Source: Chitinophagales bacterium (GTDB lineage: Bacteria > Bacteroidota > Bacteroidia > Chitinophagales > Chitinophagaceae). Taken from it: a stretch of DNA of 12,197 bases. The position numbers and the translations under genes are program-made. The notes beneath the pieces were generated by a model. It saw only the letters and a program-made list of their open reading frames with translations, was not told where the DNA came from and searched no databases. The stretch lies in contig JANXYS010000406.1 in the NCBI GenBank assembly GCA_025355935.1, positions 1 to 12,197 of the forward strand, written 5' to 3'. Positions 1 through 7,460 of the stretch are shown here, piece after piece. The stretch's first letter is position 1; each line of letters begins with the position of its first letter.

Positions 1-1
1 T

Positions 2-406
2 CATAAAAAACCTTCCGCAGAGCAAGACGAACGTTTTTGGATGGGCCTGGCACATTCCTGTGGTTATGGGTTCCTTGATGCGTATCTGCCGATAGTAGAA
101 AGGCGAAGGAACCTGGCCTTTGATTCTCACCAGAAATACTGGCAGGAAATCAGGCGCGGCCGGTATGTTGAGTTCAACCTCTTGCACGATCGCGGCACTA
201 TATTCGGCATTAAGACCAACGGGCGCACAGAAAGTATTCTGATGAGCCTGCCGGCTACTGTGAGGTTTGATTATGATTACCAGCCGGCGATAGGTTCAGA
301 AGAAGAAAAATTATTAATGGCATGCCTCCATCCCCGCGAATGGATTCATCCAATGGCAACGGAAGAGGAGCAGAATGAATGGGCCAGGAAATCTAATACC
401 TGTTAG
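2..406 (+). CDS. hemF: Oxygen-dependent coproporphyrinogen III oxidase HemF, 3' part (5' end outside window)
   Basis: HemF catalyses the O2-dependent oxidative decarboxylation of coproporphyrinogen III to protoporphyrinogen IX in the cytoplasm, a late step of haem synthesis. The reading frame is open from base 2, so the window holds only the C-terminal 134 codons of a protein that is normally about 300 residues. The family signature is clear: RRGRYVEFNLLHDRGTIFG followed by NGRTESILMSLP, the conserved core around the substrate pocket, with FLDAYLPIVERRR upstream. The protein normally ends soon after an acidic/aromatic motif like the HPREWI seen here. This copy continues about 19 residues further (HPMATEEEQ... 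to NTC), so it has a short non-conserved tail. hemB starts 58 bases downstream on the same strand, which supports a haem gene cluster. Identity is confident. The missing N-terminus cannot be judged. Confidence 0.95.
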   Translation, partial: HKKPSAEQDERFWMGLAHSCGYGFLDAYLPIVERRRNLAFDSHQKYWQEIRRGRYVEFNLLHDRGTIFGIKTNGRTESILMSLPATVRFDYDYQPAIGSEEEKLLMACLHPREWIHPMATEEEQNEWARKSNTC

Positions 407-464
407 CCATTACGGCCTGTTCCATAAAATTTTCTGGTGCCGCGAAACATTTAAATCAAAAGTT

Positions 465-1442
465 ATGATTTTACATAAAAGAGGAAGAATACTAAGGGCT
501 ACCCCTGCCATCCGTAGCATGGTTGCAGAAACTATTATTACTCCGAGTGATTTTATCGCCCCGCTATTTATTGACGAGGGTGAAAATCTTGCTACAGAAA
601 TCTCTTCCATGCCGGGATATTTTCGCCGGAGTCTCGATCTCACGATTAAGGAGGTTGAGGAACTCTGGAGTATAGGGATAAAATCGGTATTGCTCTTTAT
701 AAAGTGTAAGGATGAACTCAAGGATAACACGGGTTTAGAATCGTGGAATCCACGCGGACTGATGCAGCGGAGCATCAAAGCAATCAAGGCGGCAGTACCG
801 GGCATGTACATCATGACGGACGTAGCACTGGATCCTTTTTCCTCTTATGGGCACGATGGTATTGTTAAAGACAATGAGATCATCAACGATGAAACTGTAG
901 AAGCCCTCGTTAAAATGAGCGTAAGTCATGCCGCTGCAGGAGCCGACATGGTGGCCCCGAGCGATATGATGGATGGCCGTATCGGCGCTATCCGCGAAGC
1001 ATTGGAAGATAATGGGTATACTAAAACAGGTATTATGGCATATAGTGCCAAGTATGCTTCCTGCTTTTATGGCCCTTTCCGTGATGCGCTCGACAGTGCA
1101 CCAGGCTTTGGCGATAAAAAAACCTACCAGATGGATTACTCAAACCGGCTGGAGGCTGTACGAGAAGCCCTGATGGACGTAGAAGAAGGCGCGGATATTG
1201 TGATGGTTAAGCCGGGGCTTCCCTACCTGGACATTGTGAGGGAGGTAAAAAATGCGGTAGATGTACCTGTAAGTGTGTATAACATAAGTGGTGAATATGC
1301 TATGATAAAAGCAGCGGCGCAGCGCGGCTGGATCGACGAAAATAAAGCCATCATGGAAACACTCACTTCTATAAAGCGCGCCGGCGGCGACCTTATCGCT
1401 ACCTACTTTGCCAAAGACGCGGCAAGATTAATTAATCAATAA
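465..1442 (+). CDS. hemB: Delta-aminolevulinic acid dehydratase (porphobilinogen synthase) HemB
   Basis: HemB condenses two 5-aminolevulinate molecules to porphobilinogen in the cytoplasm, usually as an octamer. The 325-residue product has the normal family length and is recognisable end to end. The two active-site lysines are K196 (in YSAKYASCFYGPF) and K249 (in VMVKPGLPYLD); the second forms the Schiff base in characterised enzymes. The segment that holds three zinc-binding cysteines in E. coli HemB reads TDVALDPFSSYGHDG here (residues 118-132), with no cysteine. That matches the ALDPF, magnesium-responsive class typified by the Pseudomonas enzyme. The frame is open upstream to an ATG at 375 inside hemF, but those 30 extra codons look non-homologous, whereas MILHKRGRILRATPAIR fits the usual N-terminus, so I start at 465. 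The YciI gene begins two bases after the stop. Confidence 0.96.
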   Translation: MILHKRGRILRATPAIRSMVAETIITPSDFIAPLFIDEGENLATEISSMPGYFRRSLDLTIKEVEELWSIGIKSVLLFIKCKDELKDNTGLESWNPRGLMQRSIKAIKAAVPGMYIMTDVALDPFSSYGHDGIVKDNEIINDETVEALVKMSVSHAAAGADMVAPSDMMDGRIGAIREALEDNGYTKTGIMAYSAKYASCFYGPFRDALDSAPGFGDKKTYQMDYSNRLEAVREALMDVEEGADIVMVKPGLPYLDIVREVKNAVDVPVSVYNISGEYAMIKAAAQRGWIDENKAIMETLTSIKRAGGDLIATYFAKDAARLINQ

Positions 1443-1444
1443 AG

Positions 1445-1735
1445 ATGTTCATTATTGATATAACCTACACTGCTGAGTTGGCTGAGATTGATAAAGCAAT
1501 GAAGGAACATATGTTGTACCTGCAGCAATACTATAACGAAGGCACTTTTCTTGTTTCAGGTCGTAAGGAGCCCAGGAAAGGTGGGATCATACTGGTAAAT
1601 GGCAGCGACGCCGCTGCCACCAGGAAGATCGCCAGGGAAGATCCATTTTATAAAAAAGGGTTATCGAAATTTCGAATTACAGCATTCAATGCGAGCCAGG
1701 CCAATAAGCATCTTGCAAAAATCATCAAATCATAA
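1445..1735 (+). CDS. YciI-family small protein in the haem cluster
   Basis: This 96-residue protein belongs to the YciI/YCII family, small dimeric ferredoxin-like (alpha/beta) proteins with no settled general function. Visible family features are the N-terminal strand MFIIDITYT, a histidine in KEHMLYLQQYYNEGTFLVSG (H22), the glycine pair before GGIILVNG, and the acidic EDPFYKKGL segment (D66). The conserved His and Asp in this family have been suggested to form an active site. It has no signal peptide or membrane segment. The gene starts 2 bases after hemB and ends 3 bases before hemL, so it is very likely in the same transcript. A role in haem synthesis is an inference from position alone; in other genomes such proteins occur in many contexts. 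Confidence 0.85.
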   Translation: MFIIDITYTAELAEIDKAMKEHMLYLQQYYNEGTFLVSGRKEPRKGGIILVNGSDAAATRKIAREDPFYKKGLSKFRITAFNASQANKHLAKIIKS

Positions 1736-1738
1736 ATC

Positions 1739-3040
1739 ATGAATATCATATCCAGCGAAAAGCTTTTTTTACGGGCTCAGCATTCTATACCTGGAGGGGT
1801 AAATTCCCCCGTGCGGGCATTCAAGAGTGTGGGTGGTACGCCTGTGTTCATGGAGAAGGCGCGCGGCAGTTACCTGTACGACGCTGATGGCAATAAATAC
1901 ATCGACTATATATCGAGCTGGGGTCCAATGATCCTCGGCCATGCGCACAAACCGGTTATCAAAGCGATACAAAAATATGCAGCTTATTCTACTTCCTTTG
2001 GCGCGCCTACCGAGCTCGAAATCAAGATGGCCGAACTCATTATCGGCATGGCTCCAAACGTAGATCTCATCAGGATGGTTAGTAGCGGAACGGAAGCTTG
2101 TATGAGTGCGGTTAGGCTTGCCCGCGGGTATACAGGTCGCAATAAAATTATAAAATTTGAAGGGAATTATCATGGGCACGCTGATACATTCCTTGTTAAA
2201 GCGGGTAGTGGTATGGCCACTCTCAACATCCAGGTGGTTCCGGGCGTTACAGCAGGTGTTAGTAACGACACGTTGAGCATTCCATATAACAATATGGCTG
2301 CAGTGATACACGCGGTGGCGCAACATAAAAATGAGATCGCAGCTATCATTGTAGAACCTGTAGCGGGGAATATGGGTTGTGTACTTCCCGCCCCGGATTT
2401 TTTAGAAGGGCTGCGTAAAATATGCACAGAGGAAAACATAGTATTAATATTTGATGAGGTAATGACTGGTTTCAGGTTAGCGGCGGGTGGGGCCCAGGAA
2501 CGGCTGGGCGTTGATGCTGACCTGGTAACCTTTGGCAAAGTGATCGGCGGGGGTTTGCCCGTGGGTGCCTTTGGCGGAAAACGAAGTATAATGGAACATA
2601 TCGCACCGCTGGGAAGTGTGTACCAGGCGGGAACGCTTAGCGGAAATCCGTTAGCTATGATAGCAGGTTATACCACGCTTAAAGAACTTAAGAATAAACC
2701 TGAGATTTATTTGTCGCTCGACGCAAAGGCAACTTACCTCCGTGAAGGGATCGACAAGGTATTAACAAAATCGGGAGTGCCATTTGTAATCAATCAGCTC
2801 GGCTCAATGATTAGTGTTCATTTTTCGAAACAGCCAGTAACAAATTTTGACCAGGCGTCGGCATGCAACATTCCATTGTTTAATAAGCTCTTTCATTTTA
2901 TGTTGTCAAATGGTGTTTATCTTCCGCCATCTGCCTATGAAAGCTGGTTCCTGAACGACGCTTTAAGCTATGCCGATATAGATAAGACTATAAGTTTATT
3001 TAAAAAATTCAGCAAACAATATTTACAAAACGATCTTTAA
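1739..3040 (+). CDS. hemL: Glutamate-1-semialdehyde 2,1-aminomutase HemL
   Basis: HemL is a PLP-dependent class III aminotransferase-fold enzyme. It converts glutamate-1-semialdehyde to 5-aminolevulinate, the last step of the C5 (tRNA-Glu) route. The 433-residue length is typical. Visible landmarks: the N-terminal HSIPGGVNSPVRAF (residues 15-28), the SSGTEA cofactor-phosphate loop (115-120), GNYHGHAD (142-149), the FDEVMTGFR PLP-pyridine aspartate D239, and the Schiff-base lysine K267 in VTFGKVIGGGLPVGAFGG. These distinguish it from ordinary acetylornithine or GABA aminotransferases. The ATG lies 3 bases after the yciI-like stop, in a tandem AAATCAT repeat that spans both codons. No Shine-Dalgarno is visible. 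Its presence implies that this organism uses the C5 pathway, so a glutamyl-tRNA reductase gene (hemA) is expected elsewhere. Its substrate feeds HemB, encoded two genes upstream. Confidence 0.97.
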   Translation: MNIISSEKLFLRAQHSIPGGVNSPVRAFKSVGGTPVFMEKARGSYLYDADGNKYIDYISSWGPMILGHAHKPVIKAIQKYAAYSTSFGAPTELEIKMAELIIGMAPNVDLIRMVSSGTEACMSAVRLARGYTGRNKIIKFEGNYHGHADTFLVKAGSGMATLNIQVVPGVTAGVSNDTLSIPYNNMAAVIHAVAQHKNEIAAIIVEPVAGNMGCVLPAPDFLEGLRKICTEENIVLIFDEVMTGFRLAAGGAQERLGVDADLVTFGKVIGGGLPVGAFGGKRSIMEHIAPLGSVYQAGTLSGNPLAMIAGYTTLKELKNKPEIYLSLDAKATYLREGIDKVLTKSGVPFVINQLGSMISVHFSKQPVTNFDQASACNIPLFNKLFHFMLSNGVYLPPSAYESWFLNDALSYADIDKTISLFKKFSKQYLQNDL

Positions 3041-3062
3041 TATAATTTCGGAAATTCACTTT

Positions 3063-4025
3063 ATGGAAAAAAAACGACTTGGTAATACCGATTTGCATAT
3101 CGCCCCGCTTGCTTTCGGTGGTAATGTTTTTGGATGGACAGCAGATAAAAAAACCTCTTTCGCACTGCTGGACGATTTTACTTCGAAAGGGTTTAACCTG
3201 GTAGACACTGCCGATGTATATTCTAAATGGGCGCCTGGAAATTTAGGTGGGGAATCAGAAACGCTTATTGGCGAATGGATGCATCTTCGCAAAAACAGGT
3301 CAGACATAATCATTGCCACAAAAGTTGGCGGCGATATGGGCGATGATAAAAAAGGATTAACAAAAAAGTACATACTTGAGGCTATCGATTCTTCCTTAAC
3401 AAGGTTAAAAACTGATTATGTTGATCTGTATCAGACTCATTTTGATGATGAAGAAACGCCTGTCGAAGAAACGCTTGAAGCGTATGATGTATTGGTGAAG
3501 GCAGGAAAAGTGAAATGGATTGGAACGTCTAACATGTCGGCCGACCGCATAAGAGAATCTCTCACTGCAAGCACGAAAAATAACTTTCCGGCTTATCAAA
3601 CATTACAGCCCCATTACAATTTGTATGAACGCAAAAAATATGAAGCAGAGTATGAGAAGCTGTGCCTGGATAATAACATTGGAGTGCTGAACTATTTTGC
3701 CCTCGCGGGTGGCTTCCTTACGGGAAAATACCGGACCGAGGCAGATTTTGAAAAAAGTGCACGGGGTGATCAAATGAGCAAGTTTATGGATGACCGTGGT
3801 TTTGACATCCTGGATGAACTTGACCTGGTTAGCCTGGAACACAACACTACGTCCGCCACTGTAGCAATAGCATGGTTGATGGCCCGTAAAAGTATTACTG
3901 CACCCATTGCCAGTGCTACCAGCCTCGCTCAATTAGATGCGTTGCTGAGCTCAGCGGAATTAACCCTCTCCCCGGAGGAGATTACAAGGCTGGATGAAGC
4001 AAGTGATTATACTAATACTGATTAA
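3063..4025 (+). CDS. Aldo/keto reductase
   Basis: This is a 320-residue NAD(P)H-dependent oxidoreductase of the aldo/keto reductase superfamily (TIM barrel, cytosolic). The start matches the family pattern (KRLGNTDLHIAPLAFGG). The catalytic tetrad can be placed as D48 and Y53 (VDTADVYS), K87 (IIIATKVGG) and H126 (DLYQTHFDD). The phosphate/nicotinamide-binding elements WIGTSNMSA (152-160) and the late SITAPIASAT segment are also present. The DTADVYS and GGESETLIGEW wording resembles the YajO/Tas-like or 'L-glyceraldehyde reductase-like' bacterial groups, but the substrate cannot be deduced. The gap from hemL is only 22 bases, so read-through is likely. A poor match to the Bacteroidota promoter (TAATTTCG at 3043-3050) lies in that gap. 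rpiB follows after 9 bases. The substrate assignment is open; the family assignment is firm. Confidence 0.93.
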   Translation: MEKKRLGNTDLHIAPLAFGGNVFGWTADKKTSFALLDDFTSKGFNLVDTADVYSKWAPGNLGGESETLIGEWMHLRKNRSDIIIATKVGGDMGDDKKGLTKKYILEAIDSSLTRLKTDYVDLYQTHFDDEETPVEETLEAYDVLVKAGKVKWIGTSNMSADRIRESLTASTKNNFPAYQTLQPHYNLYERKKYEAEYEKLCLDNNIGVLNYFALAGGFLTGKYRTEADFEKSARGDQMSKFMDDRGFDILDELDLVSLEHNTTSATVAIAWLMARKSITAPIASATSLAQLDALLSSAELTLSPEEITRLDEASDYTNTD

Positions 4026-4034
4026 AATGAAAAT

Positions 4035-4487
4035 ATGAAAATTGCCATTGCCTCTGATCATGCGGGGTATGATTATAAAAATATCCTGGTGCCCTTTTTA
4101 ATATCGCAGGGCTTCCAGGTCGATGATCTAGGCGGGTATAGCCGGGAGCCAAGCGACTATCCAGACCACGCAGCGGATGTTGCCCGTGCTGTCATAGAAA
4201 AGACAGCGGAACGCGGAATATTGATTTGTGGCAGTGGCGTAGGGGTAAGCGTAGCCGTTAATAAATTCCGCGGGCTCCGGGGCGCCATTTGTCATGATTC
4301 CTATTCCGCGCACCAGGGAGTGGAACATGATAATGCAAATGTGCTGTGTATCGGGGAACGAATTGTGGGTATCGAACTCGCGAAGGAAATTGTGCTTGCT
4401 TTTGTTCATGCAGTTTTCAGCAATGAGGAAAGGCATGTTAGACGGCTGGAGAAAATTCAGGCGATCGAAGATCAAAACATGAAGTAG
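4035..4487 (+). CDS. rpiB: Ribose-5-phosphate isomerase B
   Basis: RpiB interconverts ribose 5-phosphate and ribulose 5-phosphate in the non-oxidative pentose phosphate pathway. The 150-residue product is the usual length and resembles the E. coli enzyme throughout. D8 and H9 lie in ASDHAGYDYK, and the DYPDHA motif is at 41-46. The catalytic cysteine C65 is in ILICGSGVGVSVAVNK, and H98 precedes DNANVLCIGERIVG; this histidine corresponds to the ring-opening histidine of E. coli RpiB. The RHVRRLEKIQAIE tail carries the phosphate-binding arginines. LacA/LacB galactose-6-phosphate isomerases share the fold, but there are no lac genes here and there is a single complete subunit, so RpiB is favoured. 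The gene is the last of the + strand run and ends at a hairpin before a convergent gene. Confidence 0.93.
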   Translation: MKIAIASDHAGYDYKNILVPFLISQGFQVDDLGGYSREPSDYPDHAADVARAVIEKTAERGILICGSGVGVSVAVNKFRGLRGAICHDSYSAHQGVEHDNANVLCIGERIVGIELAKEIVLAFVHAVFSNEERHVRRLEKIQAIEDQNMK

Positions 4488-4507
4488 GAGTATTAGGATC
4501 TTACTTC
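4481..4507. terminator. Candidate bidirectional hairpin terminator between convergent genes
   Basis: Arms GAAGTAGGA (4481-4489) and TCTTACTTC (4499-4507) pair over 9 positions with one G-T wobble, around a 9-base loop. The hairpin overlaps the stop codons of both rpiB (+) and the serine hydrolase (-). Only TTT follows on the + strand and there is no strong T-run on either side, so it is a weak intrinsic terminator at best. Position between two converging genes is the main support. Confidence 0.4.
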
Positions 4508-5718
4508 TTTAAATTGTACGGAATATAATATTCCCATTCCCACGGAGTGAACCTATCGCCAATGGCCACGTCAAGTAATTCCCTGAAGATACTCTCCCCG
4601 TTATCATTGTTTGTAATGATAATCATCGCTATGCCCTTATCCCTGGAACAAACGGAGTAATGTCCCCACCCATCATCATGGCCCTCTTTGAAAAACGCTT
4701 TTCCGAAGGCGGTTTCCATCAATCCTACGCTCAGTCCGTAACTTAACTTTATGCCGTCATTGGTCGTACTGTCAACTGTAGCACCCGGACCAAATTGATG
4801 AAGCGATCTTATACGCACCTGCGGCTTGAGCATCTCTGAAAAAGCGGACCCCGATAGTCCGATACCCTGGATAAATGCAGTGTAAAATTTTGCATAATCA
4901 GTAAGTGTTGTGCTCATAGACCCGCCGGCAGACGCTTCATCCCATTTCATAAGTTCGTAGGGCTCCCCGGCGGTATTGTGCCCATAAGCCGCGATACTAT
5001 CGAATTTCTCCTGCCATACCTCGCTCGTCATATTCATTTTAAATGGAGAAAATACGTGTTCGCGACTGAGGTCTTCCAGGCCCTTTCCTGTTATTTGTGA
5101 AATCACAAACTGGAGGAGGTACAGGCCTTCCCCTGAATAGCTGAACCGGCTGCCCGGATCAAATTTAATTTTAAGTTTGCGGTCTTTTTCCAGCCAGCGC
5201 CAATTTGGGAAGCCTGTGGTATGGTCCAGGCACATTCTTGCGGTGATCTTTTTATAGCGCTCATCATTCTGCAAATCCTGGTAGCCGCGTTTGTACCCTT
5301 TTATCTTATAGTTAACGAGAGGATAAGCGAGATAGTGAACAAGGGGCGTGTCAAGATTTATTTTATTTTCATCCACAAGTTTCAGTACGATGTACCCGAA
5401 AACTACCTTGGCAAGCGAGGCCGCGTAGAATACGGAGCCCGGGGTAAACGCTTTTTTGCGCTGCACATCGGCATAGCCAAAAGTTTTTAAATATACGGGT
5501 TGAAAATTATTAAACACAGCTACACCCGCACCACTTACGTTGGCTGCGAGTAAGAGCTTTTTTATGTCTGCAGTAAGGGAATCAGCACTAATACTACTAC
5601 CATCAATCTTCGTGATTTTTTGCGCATTTATTCCTTTGGCATACACGCAGCATAGAGCACAGCAGAAGATTAATTTATGCAGCCTATTAGTCTTGTATTT
5701 ATAAAAGTAAAATGACAT
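4501..5718 (-). CDS. Secreted beta-lactamase-like serine hydrolase (class C / PBP4* type)
   Basis: This 405-residue protein belongs to the beta-lactamase/transpeptidase-like superfamily, which includes class C beta-lactamases, DD-peptidases and esterases. I start at the ATG at 5718. A frame extension to a TTG at 5748 adds only ten residues. The N-terminus has a basic stretch, a hydrophobic core (LIFCCALCCVYA) and a likely signal-peptidase junction INA|Q near residue 33, so it is probably exported to the periplasm. The catalytic SxxK is S101-L-A-K104 (YAASLAKVVF). The second motif is Y194-S-G (FSYSGEGLYLLQ), with G in place of the more usual N. The third motif position is probably GHDDGWGHYS near residue 346. 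DHTTGFPNW (165-173) is another family hallmark. Substrate is unknown; peptide, ester and beta-lactam are all possible, and I would not call it a resistance gene. It follows the carboxylase gene on the same strand by 33 bases. Confidence 0.88.
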   Translation of the reverse strand: MSFYFYKYKTNRLHKLIFCCALCCVYAKGINAQKITKIDGSSISADSLTADIKKLLLAANVSGAGVAVFNNFQPVYLKTFGYADVQRKKAFTPGSVFYAASLAKVVFGYIVLKLVDENKINLDTPLVHYLAYPLVNYKIKGYKRGYQDLQNDERYKKITARMCLDHTTGFPNWRWLEKDRKLKIKFDPGSRFSYSGEGLYLLQFVISQITGKGLEDLSREHVFSPFKMNMTSEVWQEKFDSIAAYGHNTAGEPYELMKWDEASAGGSMSTTLTDYAKFYTAFIQGIGLSGSAFSEMLKPQVRIRSLHQFGPGATVDSTTNDGIKLSYGLSVGLMETAFGKAFFKEGHDDGWGHYSVCSRDKGIAMIIITNNDNGESIFRELLDVAIGDRFTPWEWEYYIPYNLKK

Positions 5719-5751
5719 AGCTCTTAGGATCGGTTTAGTAAGTGTCAAAGA

Positions 5752-7380
5752 CTACACCTGGAATACGCCGGTTTTAAACTCCGCTATATCATCGTTATTA
5801 TTTGCTGCTTTGATTGCTTCAGAGATGACCTTACGGGTTTGTCCGGGATCGATAATTGCGTCTATCCATAACCGTGCAGCGGCATATTCCGGCTTGGTTT
5901 GGCGGGTATATTTTTCAGTAATTTTTTCTAGAAACAGGGCTTCTTCTTCCGGCGAAACTTCTTTTCCTTTTGCCTTCATAGATCCTACTTCAATCTGCAA
6001 CATTGTTTTTGCAGCTTGTTCTCCTCCCATTACGGCGATTTTGGCAGTCGGCCAGGCATAGATAAATCTTGGGTCGTAGGCCTTTCCGCACATGGCATAA
6101 TTACCTGCTCCGTACGAATTACCTACAATGATTGTAATCTTCGGCACCACGCTGTTTGCTACTGCATTCACCATCTTTGCCCCATCTTTGATGATGCCAC
6201 TATGCTCGCTCCGGCTTCCAACCATAAAACCAGTTACGTCCTGCAGAAACACCAGGGGTATTTTTTTCTGGTTACAGTTCATTATAAATCGCGCAGCCTT
6301 ATCGGCACTATCATTATAAATTACGCCGCCGAGCTGCATCTCGCCTTTGCGGCTTTTTACAATGAGGCGTTGGTTGGCAACAAATCCAACTGCCCATCCG
6401 TCAATACGCGCATACCCGCAAACAATCGTTTTACCATAATCCATCTTAAATTCATCGAATGAATCTGCATCTGCAATACAGTTGATGATCTTCAGCATAT
6501 CGTAAGGTTTGCTGTTGCCCTCGCTCATTATCCCATATATTTCTTGCTTCTCAGCCGCTGGCTTTACAGGAGCTATACGGTCAAAACCTGCATCTGCCGG
6601 TTTCCCTAATTTACTCATGATCTTTTTTACCTGGTCGAGGCAAGCTTCCTCTGTCGGGAACTTGTAGTCCGCAATTCCTGAAAGTTCATTGTGTGTTGCC
6701 GCACCACCGAGGGTTTCCCCATCCACTTCTTCCCCGATGGCTGCCTTAACGAGGTACGGCCCGGCAAGGTAAATAGATCCTGCGCCTTCCACCATGAGGG
6801 TTTCATCACTCATGATAGGAAGATAGGCGCCGCCTGCAACACAGGCGCCTGTTACCGCCGCAATCTGGGTGATTCCCATGGCACTCATTTTTGCGTTATT
6901 TCGGAAAATGCGGCCGAAGTGTTCCTTATCAGGAAAAATCTCATCCTGCATAGGAAGAAACACGCCCGCGCTGTCTACAATGTAAATCACAGGCAGCTTA
7001 TTCTCCATGGCGATCTCCTGCATCCGTAAATTCTTTTTACCAGTAATCGGAAACCAGGCGCCCGCTTTCACGGTTTGATCGTTGGCTACGATGATGCATT
7101 GCCGGCCGCTTACATACCCAACGCCACTGACAGTTCCCCCTGCCGGGCATCCGCCATATTCTTCATACATCTCATATCCGGCAAAGGCGCCTATCTCGAT
7201 AAAACTGCTGTCTTTATCACACAGGTAGCTGATCCTTTCGCGCGCCGTTAATTTGTTTTTCTCTTTTTGTTTTTGCGCAGCTTTAGCGCCACCACCCTCA
7301 TGAATTTTGTCAAGCTTCTGTCGCACTTGGCTCCAGGCCATCTTCAGGGCATCTTCATTTTTATTAAACTGTAAATCCAT
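5752..7380 (-). CDS. Acyl-CoA carboxylase beta (carboxyltransferase) subunit, methylcrotonyl-CoA carboxylase-like
   Basis: This 542-residue protein transfers the carboxyl group from biotin to an acyl-CoA. It has two crotonase-like halves. The N-half contains VDSAGVFLPMQDEIFPDKEHFGRIF, and GACVAGGAYLP at about 178-188 gives the acyl-CoA oxyanion site. The C-half contains GNSYGAGNYAMCGKAYDP at about 420-437, the biotin-side oxyanion site. The C-terminus is AARLWIDAIIDPGQTRKV and then FKTGVFQV. The QDEIFPD/HFGRIF wording and the AARLW ending resemble methylcrotonyl-CoA or geranyl-CoA carboxylase beta subunits more than propionyl- or acetyl-CoA ones, but the substrate is not proven. I start at MDLQFNKNEDALK (7380), which fits homologues. 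An in-frame ATG at 7428 would add 16 residues of unlikely sequence. The partner biotin carboxylase and biotin carrier are not in this window. A LysR-type gene lies 80 bases upstream on the same strand and may regulate it. Confidence 0.93.
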   Translation of the reverse strand: MDLQFNKNEDALKMAWSQVRQKLDKIHEGGGAKAAQKQKEKNKLTARERISYLCDKDSSFIEIGAFAGYEMYEEYGGCPAGGTVSGVGYVSGRQCIIVANDQTVKAGAWFPITGKKNLRMQEIAMENKLPVIYIVDSAGVFLPMQDEIFPDKEHFGRIFRNNAKMSAMGITQIAAVTGACVAGGAYLPIMSDETLMVEGAGSIYLAGPYLVKAAIGEEVDGETLGGAATHNELSGIADYKFPTEEACLDQVKKIMSKLGKPADAGFDRIAPVKPAAEKQEIYGIMSEGNSKPYDMLKIINCIADADSFDEFKMDYGKTIVCGYARIDGWAVGFVANQRLIVKSRKGEMQLGGVIYNDSADKAARFIMNCNQKKIPLVFLQDVTGFMVGSRSEHSGIIKDGAKMVNAVANSVVPKITIIVGNSYGAGNYAMCGKAYDPRFIYAWPTAKIAVMGGEQAAKTMLQIEVGSMKAKGKEVSPEEEALFLEKITEKYTRQTKPEYAAARLWIDAIIDPGQTRKVISEAIKAANNNDDIAEFKTGVFQV

Positions 7381-7460
7381 ATCAGCAATCATTTTTTGTA
7401 TGTAGGCAAAGTAAGTAAAAGTTATCATTTTGATTCCGGTTCGGCCGGGTAGAACAGATA

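Noticed and set aside
375..464. An upstream ATG extension of hemB into the end of hemF
   Set aside because: The added 30 residues do not resemble the family N-terminus and would overlap hemF. The ATG at 465 gives the expected length.
1727..1740. Tandem AAATCAT repeat spanning the yciI-like stop and hemL start
   Set aside because: Two copies of a 7-base AT-rich unit are likely chance and have no known role.
1769..2538. Long antisense open frames opposite hemL (185 and 122 codons)
   Set aside because: They are shadows of a strongly conserved gene, have no recognisable family, and are rich in residues typical of reversed coding DNA.
3022..3050. Possible Bacteroidota promoter before the aldo/keto reductase (TTTA, 17 bases, TAATTTCG)
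   Set aside because: Both elements mismatch the TTTG / TAnnTTTG consensus and lie partly in the hemL 3' end, so the match is not better than chance.
4501..5718. Calling the serine hydrolase an antibiotic-resistance beta-lactamase
   Set aside because: The SxxK motif alone is shared by peptidases and esterases, the second motif is YSG, and nothing nearby suggests resistance.
5719..5748. TTG-initiated extension of the serine hydrolase
   Set aside because: A normal ATG at 5718 gives a well-formed signal peptide. The added ten residues bring nothing recognisable.
6016..6462. 148-codon + strand frame opposite the carboxylase gene
   Set aside because: It lies antisense to a conserved catalytic region and its translation matches no family I know.
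7381..7428. Extended N-terminus and a TTACTTTG promoter-like sequence before the carboxylase gene
   Set aside because: The extra 16 residues look non-homologous. The -7-like element lacks an upstream TTTG at the right distance.
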